DNA from: an uncultured Oscillospiraceae bacterium
GTDB taxonomy: Bacteria; Bacillota; Clostridia; Oscillospirales; Oscillospiraceae
Length of the DNA: 64,000 bases
Direction: 5' to 3'
Assembly: GCA_910585815.1 (NCBI GenBank)
Contig: CAJUFJ010000013.1
Coordinates: forward strand, 1 to 64,000
A program made the translations under genes and the position numbers. This document shows positions 8,565 to 17,853 of this stretch, in pieces (position 1 is the first letter of the stretch; each line of letters starts with the position of its first letter). Under the pieces are notes generated by a model. It had not been told where the DNA came from and did no database searches. It saw only the letters and a program-made list of their open reading frames with translations.

Positions 8565-9098
8565 TTACACCTCCTTTCCGATTTGAGTGGGATCACTGGT
8601 TTCGCTGGGGTTTTGCGCTTCTGTGACTTCCAGGCGTTTCTCGTTGTTCTCCTGCTCCTCCTGGGCCTCGCGGTTGTTCTCCTCCACCTGGTCAACCTGT
8701 TCAAAGTTGAACCGGTCGCCCAAGCAGGAGAGCAGGGCCTGAACGGTCAGGGTTTGGGTGGGGTCCACCCATCCTACCCGCTTGGTGCCGTCCTCCATGA
8801 TTTCCTCGGCCTGCTCCGTGATGGCCTTGCCGGCGTTTGCCAGGGATTCGGTCAGGGTCCGCTCCGTCTTGCCGGACGCCTTATCCTCCTCCGAGGCGTT
8901 CATGGCGTCGATCATGGCCATCAGGGCGTCCTCCTCGGCGTATTCGGCCTCCTTTTCCCGCTGTTCCCGGACCTTTTGCAGGTAGTTCAAAAAGAGCTGC
9001 CTGGGGTTCCAGCCGGTCTGCTCCTCAATGCTTTTCTGAGGGGCGGGCATCTGCCCATACCGTGCGCTGATGTCACAGAATGAAAGCGGCGTGCTCAT
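8565..9098 (-). CDS. Hypothetical flagellar-operon protein at the ylxF position
   Basis: 177 residues from the ATG at 9098, which has an ideal AGGAAGGAGGTG ribosome site; the open frame upstream of it has none. The protein is strongly acidic and probably helical, rich in Glu/Gln (EEQENNEKRLE near the C-terminus), with no signal or membrane segment. In Bacillus this position (fliJ-X-fliK) holds YlxF, an MgtE-N-like protein, but I cannot see that fold here. A weak central match to FlgD-type hook proteins (SLANAGKAITEQAEE, QTLTVQALLSCLG) is not convincing. Function unknown. Confidence 0.75.
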   Translation of the reverse strand: MSTPLSFCDISARYGQMPAPQKSIEEQTGWNPRQLFLNYLQKVREQREKEAEYAEEDALMAMIDAMNASEEDKASGKTERTLTESLANAGKAITEQAEEIMEDGTKRVGWVDPTQTLTVQALLSCLGDRFNFEQVDQVEENNREAQEEQENNEKRLEVTEAQNPSETSDPTQIGKEV

Positions 9099-9161
9099 TG
9101 CGTTCACCTCCTTCCTGTGACCCATTATATAGAGAAACACTTAAAAAGTGTAACTCACCTG

Positions 9162-9614
9162 TTAAATACCCATCGCCGCCATGGCGCGGGTGGTGGAGAC
9201 AAACTCCTCAATGCGCTGCTCCTCGTCCTTCTGCTCCGCCTTGCGGTAGTCCTCCAGCTTGTGCTCCCGCAGCTTCTCGATGGTGGCCGTCTCCTTTCGG
9301 GCCTCCACCACCTGGGTGCGCTTCTGCTCCTCCATGCGGCGCAGCTTTTCCAGCTTGTAATACTCCTCGCGCAGCTTGCGCTCCAGCGAGCGGAGGTAGG
9401 CCTCGTAGCTCATGGCATCCACAATGTTGATGCCCTCCAGCTTGCGCCGGGTGAAATCCCCGTCCGCCTGGCGGTGCTCCGCCTCCAGGTCCTCAATGAC
9501 CTGCTCCTGGGCTCGGACCCGGGCCAGGATGGCCCCATGCTCCGCCCGGATGGCGTCCAGCGCCTGCTGCTTATAGTCCAAAACGGTTTCCAGTGAGAAG
9601 CGGAACTTCTTCAT
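9162..9614 (-). CDS. fliJ: Flagellar export chaperone FliJ
   Basis: 150 residues, almost entirely charged heptad-rich helix, as expected of FliJ, the central stalk of the FliI ATPase ring. It begins MKKFRFSLETVLDYK, the family-typical N-terminus. It is encoded directly after fliI, the normal order. No other domain is present. Confidence 0.9.
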   Translation of the reverse strand: MKKFRFSLETVLDYKQQALDAIRAEHGAILARVRAQEQVIEDLEAEHRQADGDFTRRKLEGINIVDAMSYEAYLRSLERKLREEYYKLEKLRRMEEQKRTQVVEARKETATIEKLREHKLEDYRKAEQKDEEQRIEEFVSTTRAMAAMGI

Positions 9615-9681
9615 CCGTCAAATCGCTCCTTTGGTTAATCGTTCCGGCAGGGGCGGCCTCGGGCCGCTCTCACCGCTCGCT

Positions 9682-10983
9682 CTATCTCAGAATACGCCGC
9701 AGCTGTTCCAAACTCTCCTCGTGGGAGAAGGCCTCGTCGGTCCCCTGCATCAAAAACTGATTGATGCCGTCGATTTTCGACAGGGCATGGTCCAGCTTGG
9801 GGTTGGTGCCCGCCTTGTAGGCGCCGATGGACACCAGGTCGGCGTTCTTTTCGTAGACGCCCATGATGTCCCGCAGCTGGCCGGCCAGCTGCCGGTGCTC
9901 CGGCGAGACGATCTCGGCCATCAGACGGGAGATGCTGGCCCCCACGTCGATAGCGGGGAAGTGGTTGGCGTTGGCCAGAGCCCGGGAGAGGACGATGTGT
10001 CCATCCAGGATACCCCGGACCGTGTCGGCAATGGGCTCGTTGGTGTCGTCGCCCTCTACCAATACGGTGTAGACGCCGGTAATAGAACCTTTTTCAAAGT
10101 TTCCGCTGCGCTCCAGCAGCTTGGGCATCTCCGCGTACATGGAGGGGGTGTAGCCTCTGGCCACCGGCGGCTCCCCGATAGCCAGGCCGATCTCGCGCTG
10201 GGCCATGGCAAAGCGGGTGAGGGAGTCCATCATCAGCAGGACATCGTAGCCCTGGCCGCTGAAGTACTCGGCGATGCTGGTGGCAACGCTGGGGCATTTC
10301 ATCCGCAGCATGGCGGGCTGGTCGCTGGTGGCAACCACCAGCACGGAGCGGCGCATCCCCTCCTCCCCCAGGTCCTTCTGCATGAACTCCAGAACCTCCC
10401 GGCCGCGCTCGCCCACCAGGGCGATGACATTAATGTCGGCCTTCACGTTTTTGGCGATCATGCCCATCAGGGTGGACTTGCCCACGCCCGAGCCGGCGAA
10501 GATGCCGATACGTTGGCCCTTGCCGATGGTGAGTAGGCTGTCGATGGCCTTGATGCCGAACTCCATCCGTTCCCGGATGGGGGGGCGGGCCATGGGGTTT
10601 ATGTAGGTGCTGTCCACAGAGAAGGTGTCCCCCCGCTGGAAGGGCTCCAGCCCGTCGATGGGCTGGCCCAGCGCGTTGATCACCCGCCCCCGCAGAAAGG
10701 GCCCCACCGGAAGGGTCAGGCGTTTGCCGGTGTTGCGGACAAAGTTGCCCGCGGAAATCCCGCTCATGTTGGCGTAGGGCATGAGAAGGATGTGGTCGTT
10801 TTTAAAGCCGACTACTTCGGCGGGTATCTGGCCGCCGGACTCGTTGGAGTAGATACGGCAGATGTCGCCTATGGCGGCCCGGCCGCCGGAGGCCTCGATG
10901 GACATGCCCACGATATTCTCGATTTTCCCCGTCCGGCCCACCGTCTCGGCGGAACGGACCGAGGGGATCAGCTCTCGAAACAC
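9682..10983 (-). CDS. fliI: Flagellar protein export ATPase FliI
   Basis: 433 residues, normal length. The P-loop IFAGSGVGKSTLMGM lies at about 160-175 and a Walker B region DVLLMMDSLTRFAMAQRE at about 240-258. It is a homologue of the F1 beta subunit that energises type III flagellar export, regulated by FliH and FliJ, its operon neighbours. Only three bases separate it from fliH. Confidence 0.97.
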   Translation of the reverse strand: MFRELIPSVRSAETVGRTGKIENIVGMSIEASGGRAAIGDICRIYSNESGGQIPAEVVGFKNDHILLMPYANMSGISAGNFVRNTGKRLTLPVGPFLRGRVINALGQPIDGLEPFQRGDTFSVDSTYINPMARPPIRERMEFGIKAIDSLLTIGKGQRIGIFAGSGVGKSTLMGMIAKNVKADINVIALVGERGREVLEFMQKDLGEEGMRRSVLVVATSDQPAMLRMKCPSVATSIAEYFSGQGYDVLLMMDSLTRFAMAQREIGLAIGEPPVARGYTPSMYAEMPKLLERSGNFEKGSITGVYTVLVEGDDTNEPIADTVRGILDGHIVLSRALANANHFPAIDVGASISRLMAEIVSPEHRQLAGQLRDIMGVYEKNADLVSIGAYKAGTNPKLDHALSKIDGINQFLMQGTDEAFSHEESLEQLRRILR

Positions 10984-10986
10984 GTC

Positions 10987-11862
10987 CTAAATCTCCTCCT
11001 GGGGCGGCCAGTAGGCCCCCATCTGGTCGTGGAGCACATCCCGGATGTTGGACATCTGGGTGGACACGCTGGCGTCCGCGATCTCCTCGGGCGTCTCCAC
11101 AATGCAGGTACCGATCTCGTCATCCCCCATGGGGACCACCTTGATGTGCTGGGACAGAGCCCCCAGGGTGCTGGTGAGGGCGGGGGATATCTGGGCCAGC
11201 TGCCGGGCGTCGCAGCCGGAGATGTAAATATGGACCCACTCCTGCCGCTTCATCCGCTCGGTGGCGGTCTGGATCATGCGGACGATTACCTCGCTGCTGC
11301 TTTTCAGGCTCACCCGCACCACCTTTTCGGCGATGGACAGGCACAGCTCCAGCAGCTCCTCCCGGGTCTGAAGCAGCATCTCCTCCCGGGCCAGAGAGGC
11401 CTTTTCCAGGAAAGCCTGGACCTCCTTCTCCAGCCGGGCGGCGGTGGCCTCCCGGTCCCGGACCGAGTCGTCCATGGCCTTGGCGATGCCCTGGGCGTAG
11501 CCCTCCCGGTAGCCCTCGTCCCGGGCGCCCGCCCGGATCTCCTCCTGCTCGGCCTCCGCCCGCTGCCGGGCCTGGGCCAGGATCTGCTCCGCCTCCTCCC
11601 GGGCCTGATTCAGAATCAGCTCGGCCTGAAGCTGGGCATAGTGGACGGGAGTCTCCTTCTTTGGTTCGGGGGGCGGCTCCGGCTCGGGCGGTTCCTCCTC
11701 CGCCTCGCCGCCCACGGTAACGTCCAGCGCCTCCTGGGGGAGCTCCTCCTCCGCTTCTTCCTCCAGGTCGAAGTTCTCCCCCTCGAAGCGGATATCCCTG
11801 GCGTCGGGCAGGACGTAGGCTTCCGCTTTGGGCTCCAGGAACCCTTTCAGGATGTTACGCAA
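10987..11862 (-). CDS. fliH: Flagellar assembly protein FliH
   Basis: 291 residues. An acidic, Pro/Glu-rich N-terminus is followed by a long charged helix (about 85-170) and a C-terminal globular domain ending in the VETPEEIADASVSTQ region typical of FliH/YscL stators. It anchors FliI to the export gate and C-ring. The start overlaps fliG by 8 bp, suggesting translational coupling. Confidence 0.9.
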   Translation of the reverse strand: MRNILKGFLEPKAEAYVLPDARDIRFEGENFDLEEEAEEELPQEALDVTVGGEAEEEPPEPEPPPEPKKETPVHYAQLQAELILNQAREEAEQILAQARQRAEAEQEEIRAGARDEGYREGYAQGIAKAMDDSVRDREATAARLEKEVQAFLEKASLAREEMLLQTREELLELCLSIAEKVVRVSLKSSSEVIVRMIQTATERMKRQEWVHIYISGCDARQLAQISPALTSTLGALSQHIKVVPMGDDEIGTCIVETPEEIADASVSTQMSNIRDVLHDQMGAYWPPQEEI

Positions 11863-12871
11863 TGATATCGTCCTTTCCGCCCTTCATAATGATAATCTCG
11901 TTTCGTTCCTCCAAATCCCGGATGACGCCCACAATGCGCTGCTGGGCATCCTCCACGTCCTTCATGCGGACGTTGGTGGTAACCTCCAGGTCGTCCCGGA
12001 TGCTCTCGGCCATACGGGCAGACATGTTGGTAAACAGCTTGTTGGCCACGTCGGCGTTGGCCGTCTTCAGGGCCAGCACCAGGTCTCTGGGGTCGCAGTC
12101 CCGGACAAACCGCTGCACCGAGCGGTCGTCCATGGTGATAATGTCCTCGAAGACGAACATCCGCTTGCGAATCTCGTCGGCCAGCTCGGAATTGTGGGCA
12201 GACAGGCCGTCGAAGATGGATTTCTCGCTGGACCGATCCAAATTGTTCATGATGCCGGCCACATAGTCGATGCCGCCCACCTTGACATTGGACTGGGTGA
12301 TGATGCTGGAGAACTTGCGCTCCATCTCCGCCTCGATGGTCTTGATGGCGGCGGGGGAGGCGCTCTCCATGGTGGCGATGGCCTCCACCACTCGAATCTG
12401 GCGGCGGGGCTCCAGCTGCTCGATAACGCCGGCGGCCTTGTCCGGGTCCACGTAGGACAGCACAAGGGCCATGGTCTGAGGACGCTCGTTTTGCAGGGCG
12501 GAGAACAGGGCTTTGACGTCCGCCTTGTCCAGGAAGGCGAACTCCCGGTTTTTCAGGGACTTGGTCACCTTCTCCAGCAGGGCCAGAGCGGTCTGGTTGC
12601 CAAAGGCCTTCTCCAGCACGGTGCGGGCGTACTCCAGGCCGCCCTCGGTCACCGCCTTGCTGGTCATGCAGTTTTGATAAAATTCGGTGAGCACCGCCTC
12701 GGTCTGCTCCGAGTCCAGCATTCCCAGCCGGGCCACCTCCAGGGTGAGGGCCTCAATCTCCTCCGGCTCCATGAACTGGTACAGGCCGGAGGCCTTATCC
12801 GCACCCAGGGAGACGATGACAGCCGCCGCCTTCTGCGGAGGGGTCAGCTCAACTTTTACCGCTTCAGCCAC
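11855..12871 (-). CDS. fliG: Flagellar motor switch protein FliG
   Basis: 338 residues with the three armadillo-like FliG domains. The C-terminal torque helix reads MSARMAESIRDDLE, keeping the Arg and Asp-Asp charges that interact with MotA. It is the rotor component between FliF and FliM. The start overlaps fliF by 8 bp and the end overlaps fliH by 8 bp. Confidence 0.96.
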   Translation of the reverse strand: MAEAVKVELTPPQKAAAVIVSLGADKASGLYQFMEPEEIEALTLEVARLGMLDSEQTEAVLTEFYQNCMTSKAVTEGGLEYARTVLEKAFGNQTALALLEKVTKSLKNREFAFLDKADVKALFSALQNERPQTMALVLSYVDPDKAAGVIEQLEPRRQIRVVEAIATMESASPAAIKTIEAEMERKFSSIITQSNVKVGGIDYVAGIMNNLDRSSEKSIFDGLSAHNSELADEIRKRMFVFEDIITMDDRSVQRFVRDCDPRDLVLALKTANADVANKLFTNMSARMAESIRDDLEVTTNVRMKDVEDAQQRIVGVIRDLEERNEIIIMKGGKDDIIA

Positions 12872-14510
12872 TGCTTTCCTCTCCCTTCAGCCAGGCCTTC
12901 ACCATCTGCGCGGCAATCTCCGGGTTGTTCTGGGCGAACTGCCGGACGTTCTTACGCAGCTCCATACTCTTTTCGGTGTTGACCTCCATAATATCGGCGC
13001 CGCCGGTGGGAGGCGCTGCGGCAATGATGGCCGCTGCCTCGGCTGCCGCCTCGGCCGCCATCATCTCCTCCTCCAGGGCTCTCTGCCGCTCCAGCCGGCG
13101 CTTCTTGCTCCGTCTGGACAGCAGGATGACGACCAGCAGCAGAATCAGGAAAAGCACCAGTCCGCCGATGGCGGCGTACAGCACCCAGCCGCCTTGCAGC
13201 AGGATACCGTTGATGCCGTCTGTTCCGGCCGGCGTATTCTCCGCGAAGGGCGCGATGGTCACGTGGACCCGGGAGGCGGCCACGTCCGCCGTGGTTCCGA
13301 TGCCGGCCAGGGTGGAAACCTGGTCCCGCAGGGCGTCGATGGTCATGGCGCCGGAGTTTTCACAGTTCTGGTTGACCGTTACGATTACCCGCAGGTCGGA
13401 CAGCCGGCCCTCCAGCACCTCCATCTGCTCCTTGGTGATATTCAAAGCGTGATCCCGGTCGATCTGTTCGCCCGCATACTGGGCGTTGCCGTTCAGTTCA
13501 TCCTCCAAATTGGGGTAGCCCGGCAGATTGGAGTTGGTGGGGGTGCCTACCGTGCCGCCGGTGGGCTCGCTGCCGTCCCGGATAACCTCCCAGAACAGCG
13601 TGTCATTGGTAATCAGGCCGCCGCCGGTTACGGAACCTTTGGGCTGGTCATAATGGGTTTGGTCTACGATCTTGCGGGCCACCTCTACCGAGCACAGCAC
13701 GTTCACCTGCACATTACCTTTGCCGTAAATGCTGCTCAGGTTGTCGAACACCTGCTGCCGCACATTGTTGCTGATCTGCTCCTCGTACTGCAGCTTCAAG
13801 GCCGTGGCATCACTGGACTGAGAAATCACGCTGGTATCCGAATAGGGGTTGCCGTGGATATCCTTGATGCTGACATTCTCGATAGCCAGCTCCTGCACAC
13901 TGTGCTTCACTATGTCGCGGATGGCCGCTACCACCTCGCTTTTCAGCGGCTGGCTGCCATAGGGGGTGATTGTCACCGCCGCGCTGGAAGGGGAGGCGCT
14001 GTCCTGAAGGACATAGAGCCGCTCGGTCCCCGGGGCGATGCTTACGGTGGCATCCTGTACGCCGTCAAACTGGCGGACCACCGCGGCCAGCTTCTGCTCG
14101 ATGGAGATCAGCCAGGCCCGTTCGTCCTGTATCTGGCTGTTGATCCCGCCCGAGTGCTCCGTGTAGTAGGGGTACAGATAGGCGTTGTCCACCCGGTTTG
14201 TCGTCATCAGCTGGACCTGCAGCTGGGTCTCCCGCCCGGCCGGCACCAGAATGGTGTCGTTTTGTATCTTGTAGTCCGACACCCCGTTTTCGCCCAGGAA
14301 CTGGACCACGGTGCTGATGTCGTTGGCGGACAGGTCGGTACAAAGGACGGCGTACTCCTTTTTATTCATCCGCAGCGTCAGCAAAATGACGGCGGCCAGG
14401 ATCACAACCAGGCACACGCCCAGCAGGATCCGTGTCTTCTTATTCAGTTTTTGGAAAAAGCCCTTAATCTTTTCCCAAAGCTCTTTCAGCTTTGTCTGAA
14501 ATTTCTGCAA
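12864..14510 (-). CDS. fliF: Flagellar MS-ring protein FliF
   Basis: 548 residues. Two transmembrane helices flank the periplasmic ring-building domains: one at about 23-45 (LLGVCLVVILAAVILL) and one at about 443-465. The cytoplasmic tail ends in the FliG-binding segment (RQFAQNNPEIAAQMVKAWL). It seeds basal body assembly. Order fliE-fliF-fliG is canonical. Confidence 0.96.
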   Translation of the reverse strand: MQKFQTKLKELWEKIKGFFQKLNKKTRILLGVCLVVILAAVILLTLRMNKKEYAVLCTDLSANDISTVVQFLGENGVSDYKIQNDTILVPAGRETQLQVQLMTTNRVDNAYLYPYYTEHSGGINSQIQDERAWLISIEQKLAAVVRQFDGVQDATVSIAPGTERLYVLQDSASPSSAAVTITPYGSQPLKSEVVAAIRDIVKHSVQELAIENVSIKDIHGNPYSDTSVISQSSDATALKLQYEEQISNNVRQQVFDNLSSIYGKGNVQVNVLCSVEVARKIVDQTHYDQPKGSVTGGGLITNDTLFWEVIRDGSEPTGGTVGTPTNSNLPGYPNLEDELNGNAQYAGEQIDRDHALNITKEQMEVLEGRLSDLRVIVTVNQNCENSGAMTIDALRDQVSTLAGIGTTADVAASRVHVTIAPFAENTPAGTDGINGILLQGGWVLYAAIGGLVLFLILLLVVILLSRRSKKRRLERQRALEEEMMAAEAAAEAAAIIAAAPPTGGADIMEVNTEKSMELRKNVRQFAQNNPEIAAQMVKAWLKGEESSG

Positions 14511-14544
14511 CTTGGATCCCTCCGGACTGTTATCTCAAGGTCCC

Positions 14545-14850
14545 TTACAGGGAGACACGCATCAGCTCATTGTACACATCCAGCGCCTTGTTCCGCAGCT
14601 CCATCAGCAGCAGGGCGGCGTTGGAGGCGTTGGAGGCGGCCAGGGTCAGCTCGGCGGGATTGTCCAGCTGGCCGGTGGCCAGCTTATACTCCAGGTCCAC
14701 CTTCTTGGCGTCGGTCTCCCGGACGTTGTCGATGGCCGACTGGAACACGGTGGCAAACAGCGAGGCGCCGGCCCGCTCCGCCCCTCCGGCCTGCTGGGTT
14801 CCGGCGGGGTCAATAATGGGGCGGATGGGGGCGATGGGTGTAAATTCCAT
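14545..14850 (-). CDS. fliE: Flagellar hook-basal body protein FliE
   Basis: 101 residues from the ATG at 14850, chosen for its TTTGGAGG ribosome site; upstream in-frame codons lack one. The C-terminal helix QLDNPAELTLAASNAS...LLLMELRNKALDVYNELMR is diagnostic. FliE joins the MS ring to the rod. It lies between flgC and fliF. Confidence 0.95.
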   Translation of the reverse strand: MEFTPIAPIRPIIDPAGTQQAGGAERAGASLFATVFQSAIDNVRETDAKKVDLEYKLATGQLDNPAELTLAASNASNAALLLMELRNKALDVYNELMRVSL

Positions 14851-14984
14851 GACAAAAACCTCCAAATTTCGGTTAAAATCGGGGACATTCGTGGTATCCC
14901 ATAGCGCAAATCCAGGCCAGACCAAATTCTTGCCCTTGGGCTCCCTGCCCGCTGGGCAAAAACTGACCTGACCTAGCTAAGGTC

Positions 14985-15449
14985 TTACTTGCCGATCTCC
15001 AGTCCCTTGGAGATCACGCTCTTTAACAGATTAAACGCGGTTACGTTGGCGGAGAAGGCCTGGCTGGCCGCCATGCCGTCTGTAATCTCCATCACCAGGT
15101 TTACGTTGGGCAACTCCACATAGCCGTCCTCGTTGGCATCGGGGTCGTCGGGGTCGTACTTCAGCTTGAAGTCGGAGGGGTCCTCCGCCACCTCCACCAC
15201 CCGGACGCCGTCCTTGGCTTCGGTGCTCCAGTGTCCGCCCCTGCCGTTGCGGGTGCGGGCCAGCACATCCCGAAAGCGGGTGCCGCCGTTGTCCGCCTCG
15301 AAGACCACTACCTTCCGGCGGTAGGGACCCTCTCCGTTCTCGGTGCGGGTGGTGTTCATGTTCACGATGTTCTCGGAGATGATATCCAGCCTCTGCTGCT
15401 GGGCGGTAAAGCCGGAGCCGATGGTGTCAATTGCGCTGACGAATGCCAT
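14985..15449 (-). CDS. flgC: Flagellar basal-body rod protein FlgC
   Basis: 154 residues from the ATG at 15449; the GGAGGAGAT ribosome site overlaps an upstream TTG that would add five residues and is rejected. The N-terminus has the rod signature RLDIISENIVNMNTTR and the C-terminus the axial motif ANVTAFNLLKSVISKGLEIGK. It forms the proximal rod with FlgB. Confidence 0.96.
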   Translation of the reverse strand: MAFVSAIDTIGSGFTAQQQRLDIISENIVNMNTTRTENGEGPYRRKVVVFEADNGGTRFRDVLARTRNGRGGHWSTEAKDGVRVVEVAEDPSDFKLKYDPDDPDANEDGYVELPNVNLVMEITDGMAASQAFSANVTAFNLLKSVISKGLEIGK

Positions 15450-15531
15450 ATGTATCTCCTCCAAATATATTTAACGCGCCGGCGGGGGCAAAGCTCTTTC
15501 CCGCGCCGGGCGGCGGGTGCTGCCGTTTTGG

Positions 15532-15930
15532 TTACTGGCCGCGGATCATGGTGCGGATCAGGGACTGGTTACTGTTGATGGCGTCGATGGTGTACTGCAT
15601 CTGGTAGGTGTTGCGGGTGAGCTCGGTCTCCTGCTCGGTGACGTTGACGCCGTTGTCGTCCATGCGCATGCTCTCCCGCTCGGCCACATGGACGATGGCC
15701 TGGGAGCGGTCGATGGCGGAGCGGACCGAGGAGATGCGCCGTTTGTCCGCCCCCATGAGGGCGGTGCGGATGCTGGCGTCCAGCGCCTCCTCGAAGGTGA
15801 CGTACTTCGCTTTGTAGTTGGGGGTCTCGGCGTTTACGATGTTGTCGTTGATAGCGACCTGCTTGGTCCACTGGAAGTTCATGGCCCGCTCCAGCATCAG
15901 CTGGGAGTTGGTATACAGCAGGTTGGACAT
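15532..15930 (-). CDS. flgB: Flagellar basal-body rod protein FlgB
   Basis: 132 residues with N-terminal QVAINDNIVNAETPNYKA and C-terminal YTIDAINSNQSLIRTMIRG, both typical of FlgB. It is the first gene of the large flagellar operon, and a good vegetative promoter lies about 150 bp upstream. Confidence 0.95.
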   Translation of the reverse strand: MSNLLYTNSQLMLERAMNFQWTKQVAINDNIVNAETPNYKAKYVTFEEALDASIRTALMGADKRRISSVRSAIDRSQAIVHVAERESMRMDDNGVNVTEQETELTRNTYQMQYTIDAINSNQSLIRTMIRGQ

Positions 15931-16080
15931 GGAGCTCCCTCCCTCAAAAAATCAGATGGTTAAAAACGGTGCCTATAATCTTACCACAGGCCGCGCCGAA
16001 ACGCAAGCCCGGAAAAATACTTTTCACACCGTCTTAATTGTGTTGCCCGGTCGCCGGCGGAGCCGGCTGAATCACTGATG

Positions 16081-16109
16081 ATTATACCGCATTTTTCCGG
16101 TCATTGCAA
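16081..16109 (-). promoter_or_regulatory. Probable sigma-A promoter of the flgB operon
   Basis: On the minus strand, TTGCAA (16109-16104) and a perfect TATAAT (16086-16081) are 17 bp apart. The start of transcription would be about 145 bp upstream of flgB. The rest of the 436-bp gap 15931-16366 shows only a small GC hairpin near 16050-16070 and the csrA terminator; I see no gene in it. No SigD-type TAAA/CCGATAA pair was found here. Confidence 0.6.
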
Positions 16110-16324
16110 GACATTGGTCAAATTTATCTTCGTGGATTTTATCCAACACTTCACAAAACTGCCAAGCCATTTTTTGGATGCGGGAAAAGGACCGGGGTTA
16201 CAGCATTTTATAGAATACTCCATATCTCTGCCGATTGCAATGGTAATTTCAGTAAACTTCCCCGCCGCCCCGGGTGAAGCGCCCCTTTTTGTACCAAAAA
16301 ATGTCTGCTTCCACCAGAAAGTGG

Positions 16325-16361
16325 GAAAAATAGGGCCATACGCTGCTAACCATATGGCCCT
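16325..16361 (-). terminator. Rho-independent terminator after csrA
   Basis: Read on the minus strand, a perfect 9-bp stem AGGGCCATA/TATGGCCCT with a 12-nt loop is followed by ATTTTT. It starts a few bases after the csrA stop and would end the flgM-csrA operon. Confidence 0.8.
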
Positions 16362-16366
16362 CCAGC

Positions 16367-16597
16367 TTATTCCTTTTTTTCCTTCAGCACACCCAGCAGC
16401 TCCAGGGGGGAGACCTCCTCGGCCGCCGCCTCCCGGTTGGTCTGGGCGGCCACCTTCAGCTCGCTGCGCAGGATGGTAACGCTGCGGGGGGCCTGGATGG
16501 CCAGGCGCACCCGCCCCGCCTCCACGGCCAGGACGGTGACCTCCACCTCGTCCCCGATCAGGAGGGATTCCCCCTCCTTGCGCTGTAAAATCAGCAT
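16367..16597 (-). CDS. csrA: Carbon storage regulator CsrA
   Basis: 76 residues. The N-terminal MLILQRKEGESLLIGD and the RNA-contact segment RVRLAIQAP...VTILRSEL are intact. CsrA represses translation of flagellin mRNA in Firmicutes and is sequestered by FliW, encoded just upstream with a 7-bp overlap. It is the last gene of the flgM operon. The C-terminal tail is longer and more acidic than in enteric CsrA, as in Bacillus. Confidence 0.96.
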   Translation of the reverse strand: MLILQRKEGESLLIGDEVEVTVLAVEAGRVRLAIQAPRSVTILRSELKVAAQTNREAAAEEVSPLELLGVLKEKKE

Positions 16598-17046
16598 GGC
16601 GCGCCCTCCTCCTTCCGCCCGAACTCCGACAGAAGGTGATGCATGTGGTAGCTGTCGTCCTCCAGAATGACCTGGACGGCCCGCCGGGTGTGGTCGTTGA
16701 TGGCCACGGGACAGCGCAGGTTCACGGTGCTATCGGCCGCCGGGCTGCGCACCACGCACAGGGTGTAAAAGCACAGGTCCTCGCTGCGCTCCACCTCCAT
16801 GGCCTTCAGCTCCCTGGCAGGAAGCACCGGAGCATAGTCCGGCTTGAGGGAGAAGGGATTCATGGCCACAAAGGCCAGCTCCGGCGTGACCGCGCTCTGG
16901 AAGCACAGCAGGCTGCCGTCGCTGCCCTCGAAGGGCAACAGGAAAAAGGCCTTCTCCTCCTCAAAACCAAACAGGCCGTCGGGGAAGTGGAGCTGGTCCT
17001 CCTCATGGCAGTCGATTTCACCGAAATACTTTGTTTTCAGACGCAT
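16591..17046 (-). CDS. fliW: Flagellar assembly factor FliW
   Basis: 151 residues. Family features include TKYFGEIDCHEEDQLHFPDGLFGFE-type N-terminus (positions 4-28) and the C-terminal VNLRCPVAINDHTRRAVQ. FliW antagonises CsrA allosterically and binds flagellin, coupling flagellin level to translation. The overlap with csrA suggests coupled translation of the partner pair. A GC hairpin at 17089-17113 precedes the gene. Confidence 0.95.
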   Translation of the reverse strand: MRLKTKYFGEIDCHEEDQLHFPDGLFGFEEEKAFFLLPFEGSDGSLLCFQSAVTPELAFVAMNPFSLKPDYAPVLPARELKAMEVERSEDLCFYTLCVVRSPAADSTVNLRCPVAINDHTRRAVQVILEDDSYHMHHLLSEFGRKEEGAPC

Positions 17047-17120
17047 AGTTCCTCCTGTTCGGGGCTCTGGCCCCGCAGATAAATGTTTGGGCCTCCCCGG
17101 AAGGGGGAGACCCGGTATTG

Positions 17121-17729
17121 TCAGACTTTTACGTCCACCGGCTCGTAGTTGGGGTCGGAGGAGGGGGGCACGTAGATGGGGCCGCCCACATATTTAATGA
17201 CCACGTCGGGCCGCTGGGTGACGGTAAACTCAATGTCGCCGGGGGTGAACTCAAAGCTGCCCTCGCCCATCTTCCAGTCGATGGCCAGCTTATCCATCTC
17301 ATAGCGGATGTTCATTTCGCCGGGGTCCCAGGTGATCTCGGGGCCGGGGTCGGGAAGGAAGTCAATGCCCACGTTGGTCTTGACGTCCTTCATCATGGCC
17401 TCCTCGGCAAACTTGGTCACCAGCTCCTCCCCCACCTGGGTCTGGAGCAGCAGCTGGCCCTGGCGGGCGTAGGTGGCGGTGGCCTCATAGGCGGCTTGGT
17501 GGCCCTTCTTGGCGCTCTGGTCCAGGTAGCGGGCCAGGGTGGGGGAGAGGGAATTCCGGGCCTCGAAGGTGTCGATGTTCACCTTGATGGGGCGGCTCTT
17601 GATCTGGAGGTTGCCGTTGTCCCGGCTGATCTCCATTTCGGCGGTGCCTCTGGCGTACTCCAGCCTGGCATTGGTGGTTTTCATCTCGATTTGAATTGGG
17701 ACCGTTGTGATTTCGATTAAGGGTTTCAT
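17121..17729 (-). CDS. DUF6470 family protein
   Basis: 202 residues beginning MKPLIEITTVPIQIEMK. It matches the family of unknown function that sits between flgL and fliW in Firmicute flagellar loci (YviE-like in Bacillus). The sequence has many short beta-type segments and a central helical stretch; no membrane segment or signal peptide is seen. Position is the main clue to a flagellar role. Confidence 0.8.
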   Translation of the reverse strand: MKPLIEITTVPIQIEMKTTNARLEYARGTAEMEISRDNGNLQIKSRPIKVNIDTFEARNSLSPTLARYLDQSAKKGHQAAYEATATYARQGQLLLQTQVGEELVTKFAEEAMMKDVKTNVGIDFLPDPGPEITWDPGEMNIRYEMDKLAIDWKMGEGSFEFTPGDIEFTVTQRPDVVIKYVGGPIYVPPSSDPNYEPVDVKV

Positions 17730-17819
17730 TGTGTGGCGCGCTCCCTTCTACTATATACTTAGCAGGGCATCCCTACCCCAATACACACAATTAACGGGAA
17801 AAATCACAAAATTGCGGGA

Positions 17820-17843
17820 CGGGCGGCCCCACAGGGCCGCCCG
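17820..17843 (-). terminator. Hairpin after flgL, possible attenuator
   Basis: A perfect 10-bp stem CGGGCGGCCC/GGGCCGCCCG with a 4-nt loop lies just after the flgL stop on the minus strand. Interrupted T-rich stretches (AATTTTGTGATTTTT) follow. It may reduce readthrough into DUF6470-fliW-csrA. Confidence 0.5.
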
Positions 17844-17853
17844 GCAGCGTTCC

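Noticed and set aside
17761..17780. REP-like GTAGGGATGCCCTGC near the DUF6470 start
   Set aside because: The palindrome is only about 4 bp per arm and overlaps a leader region; too weak to call.
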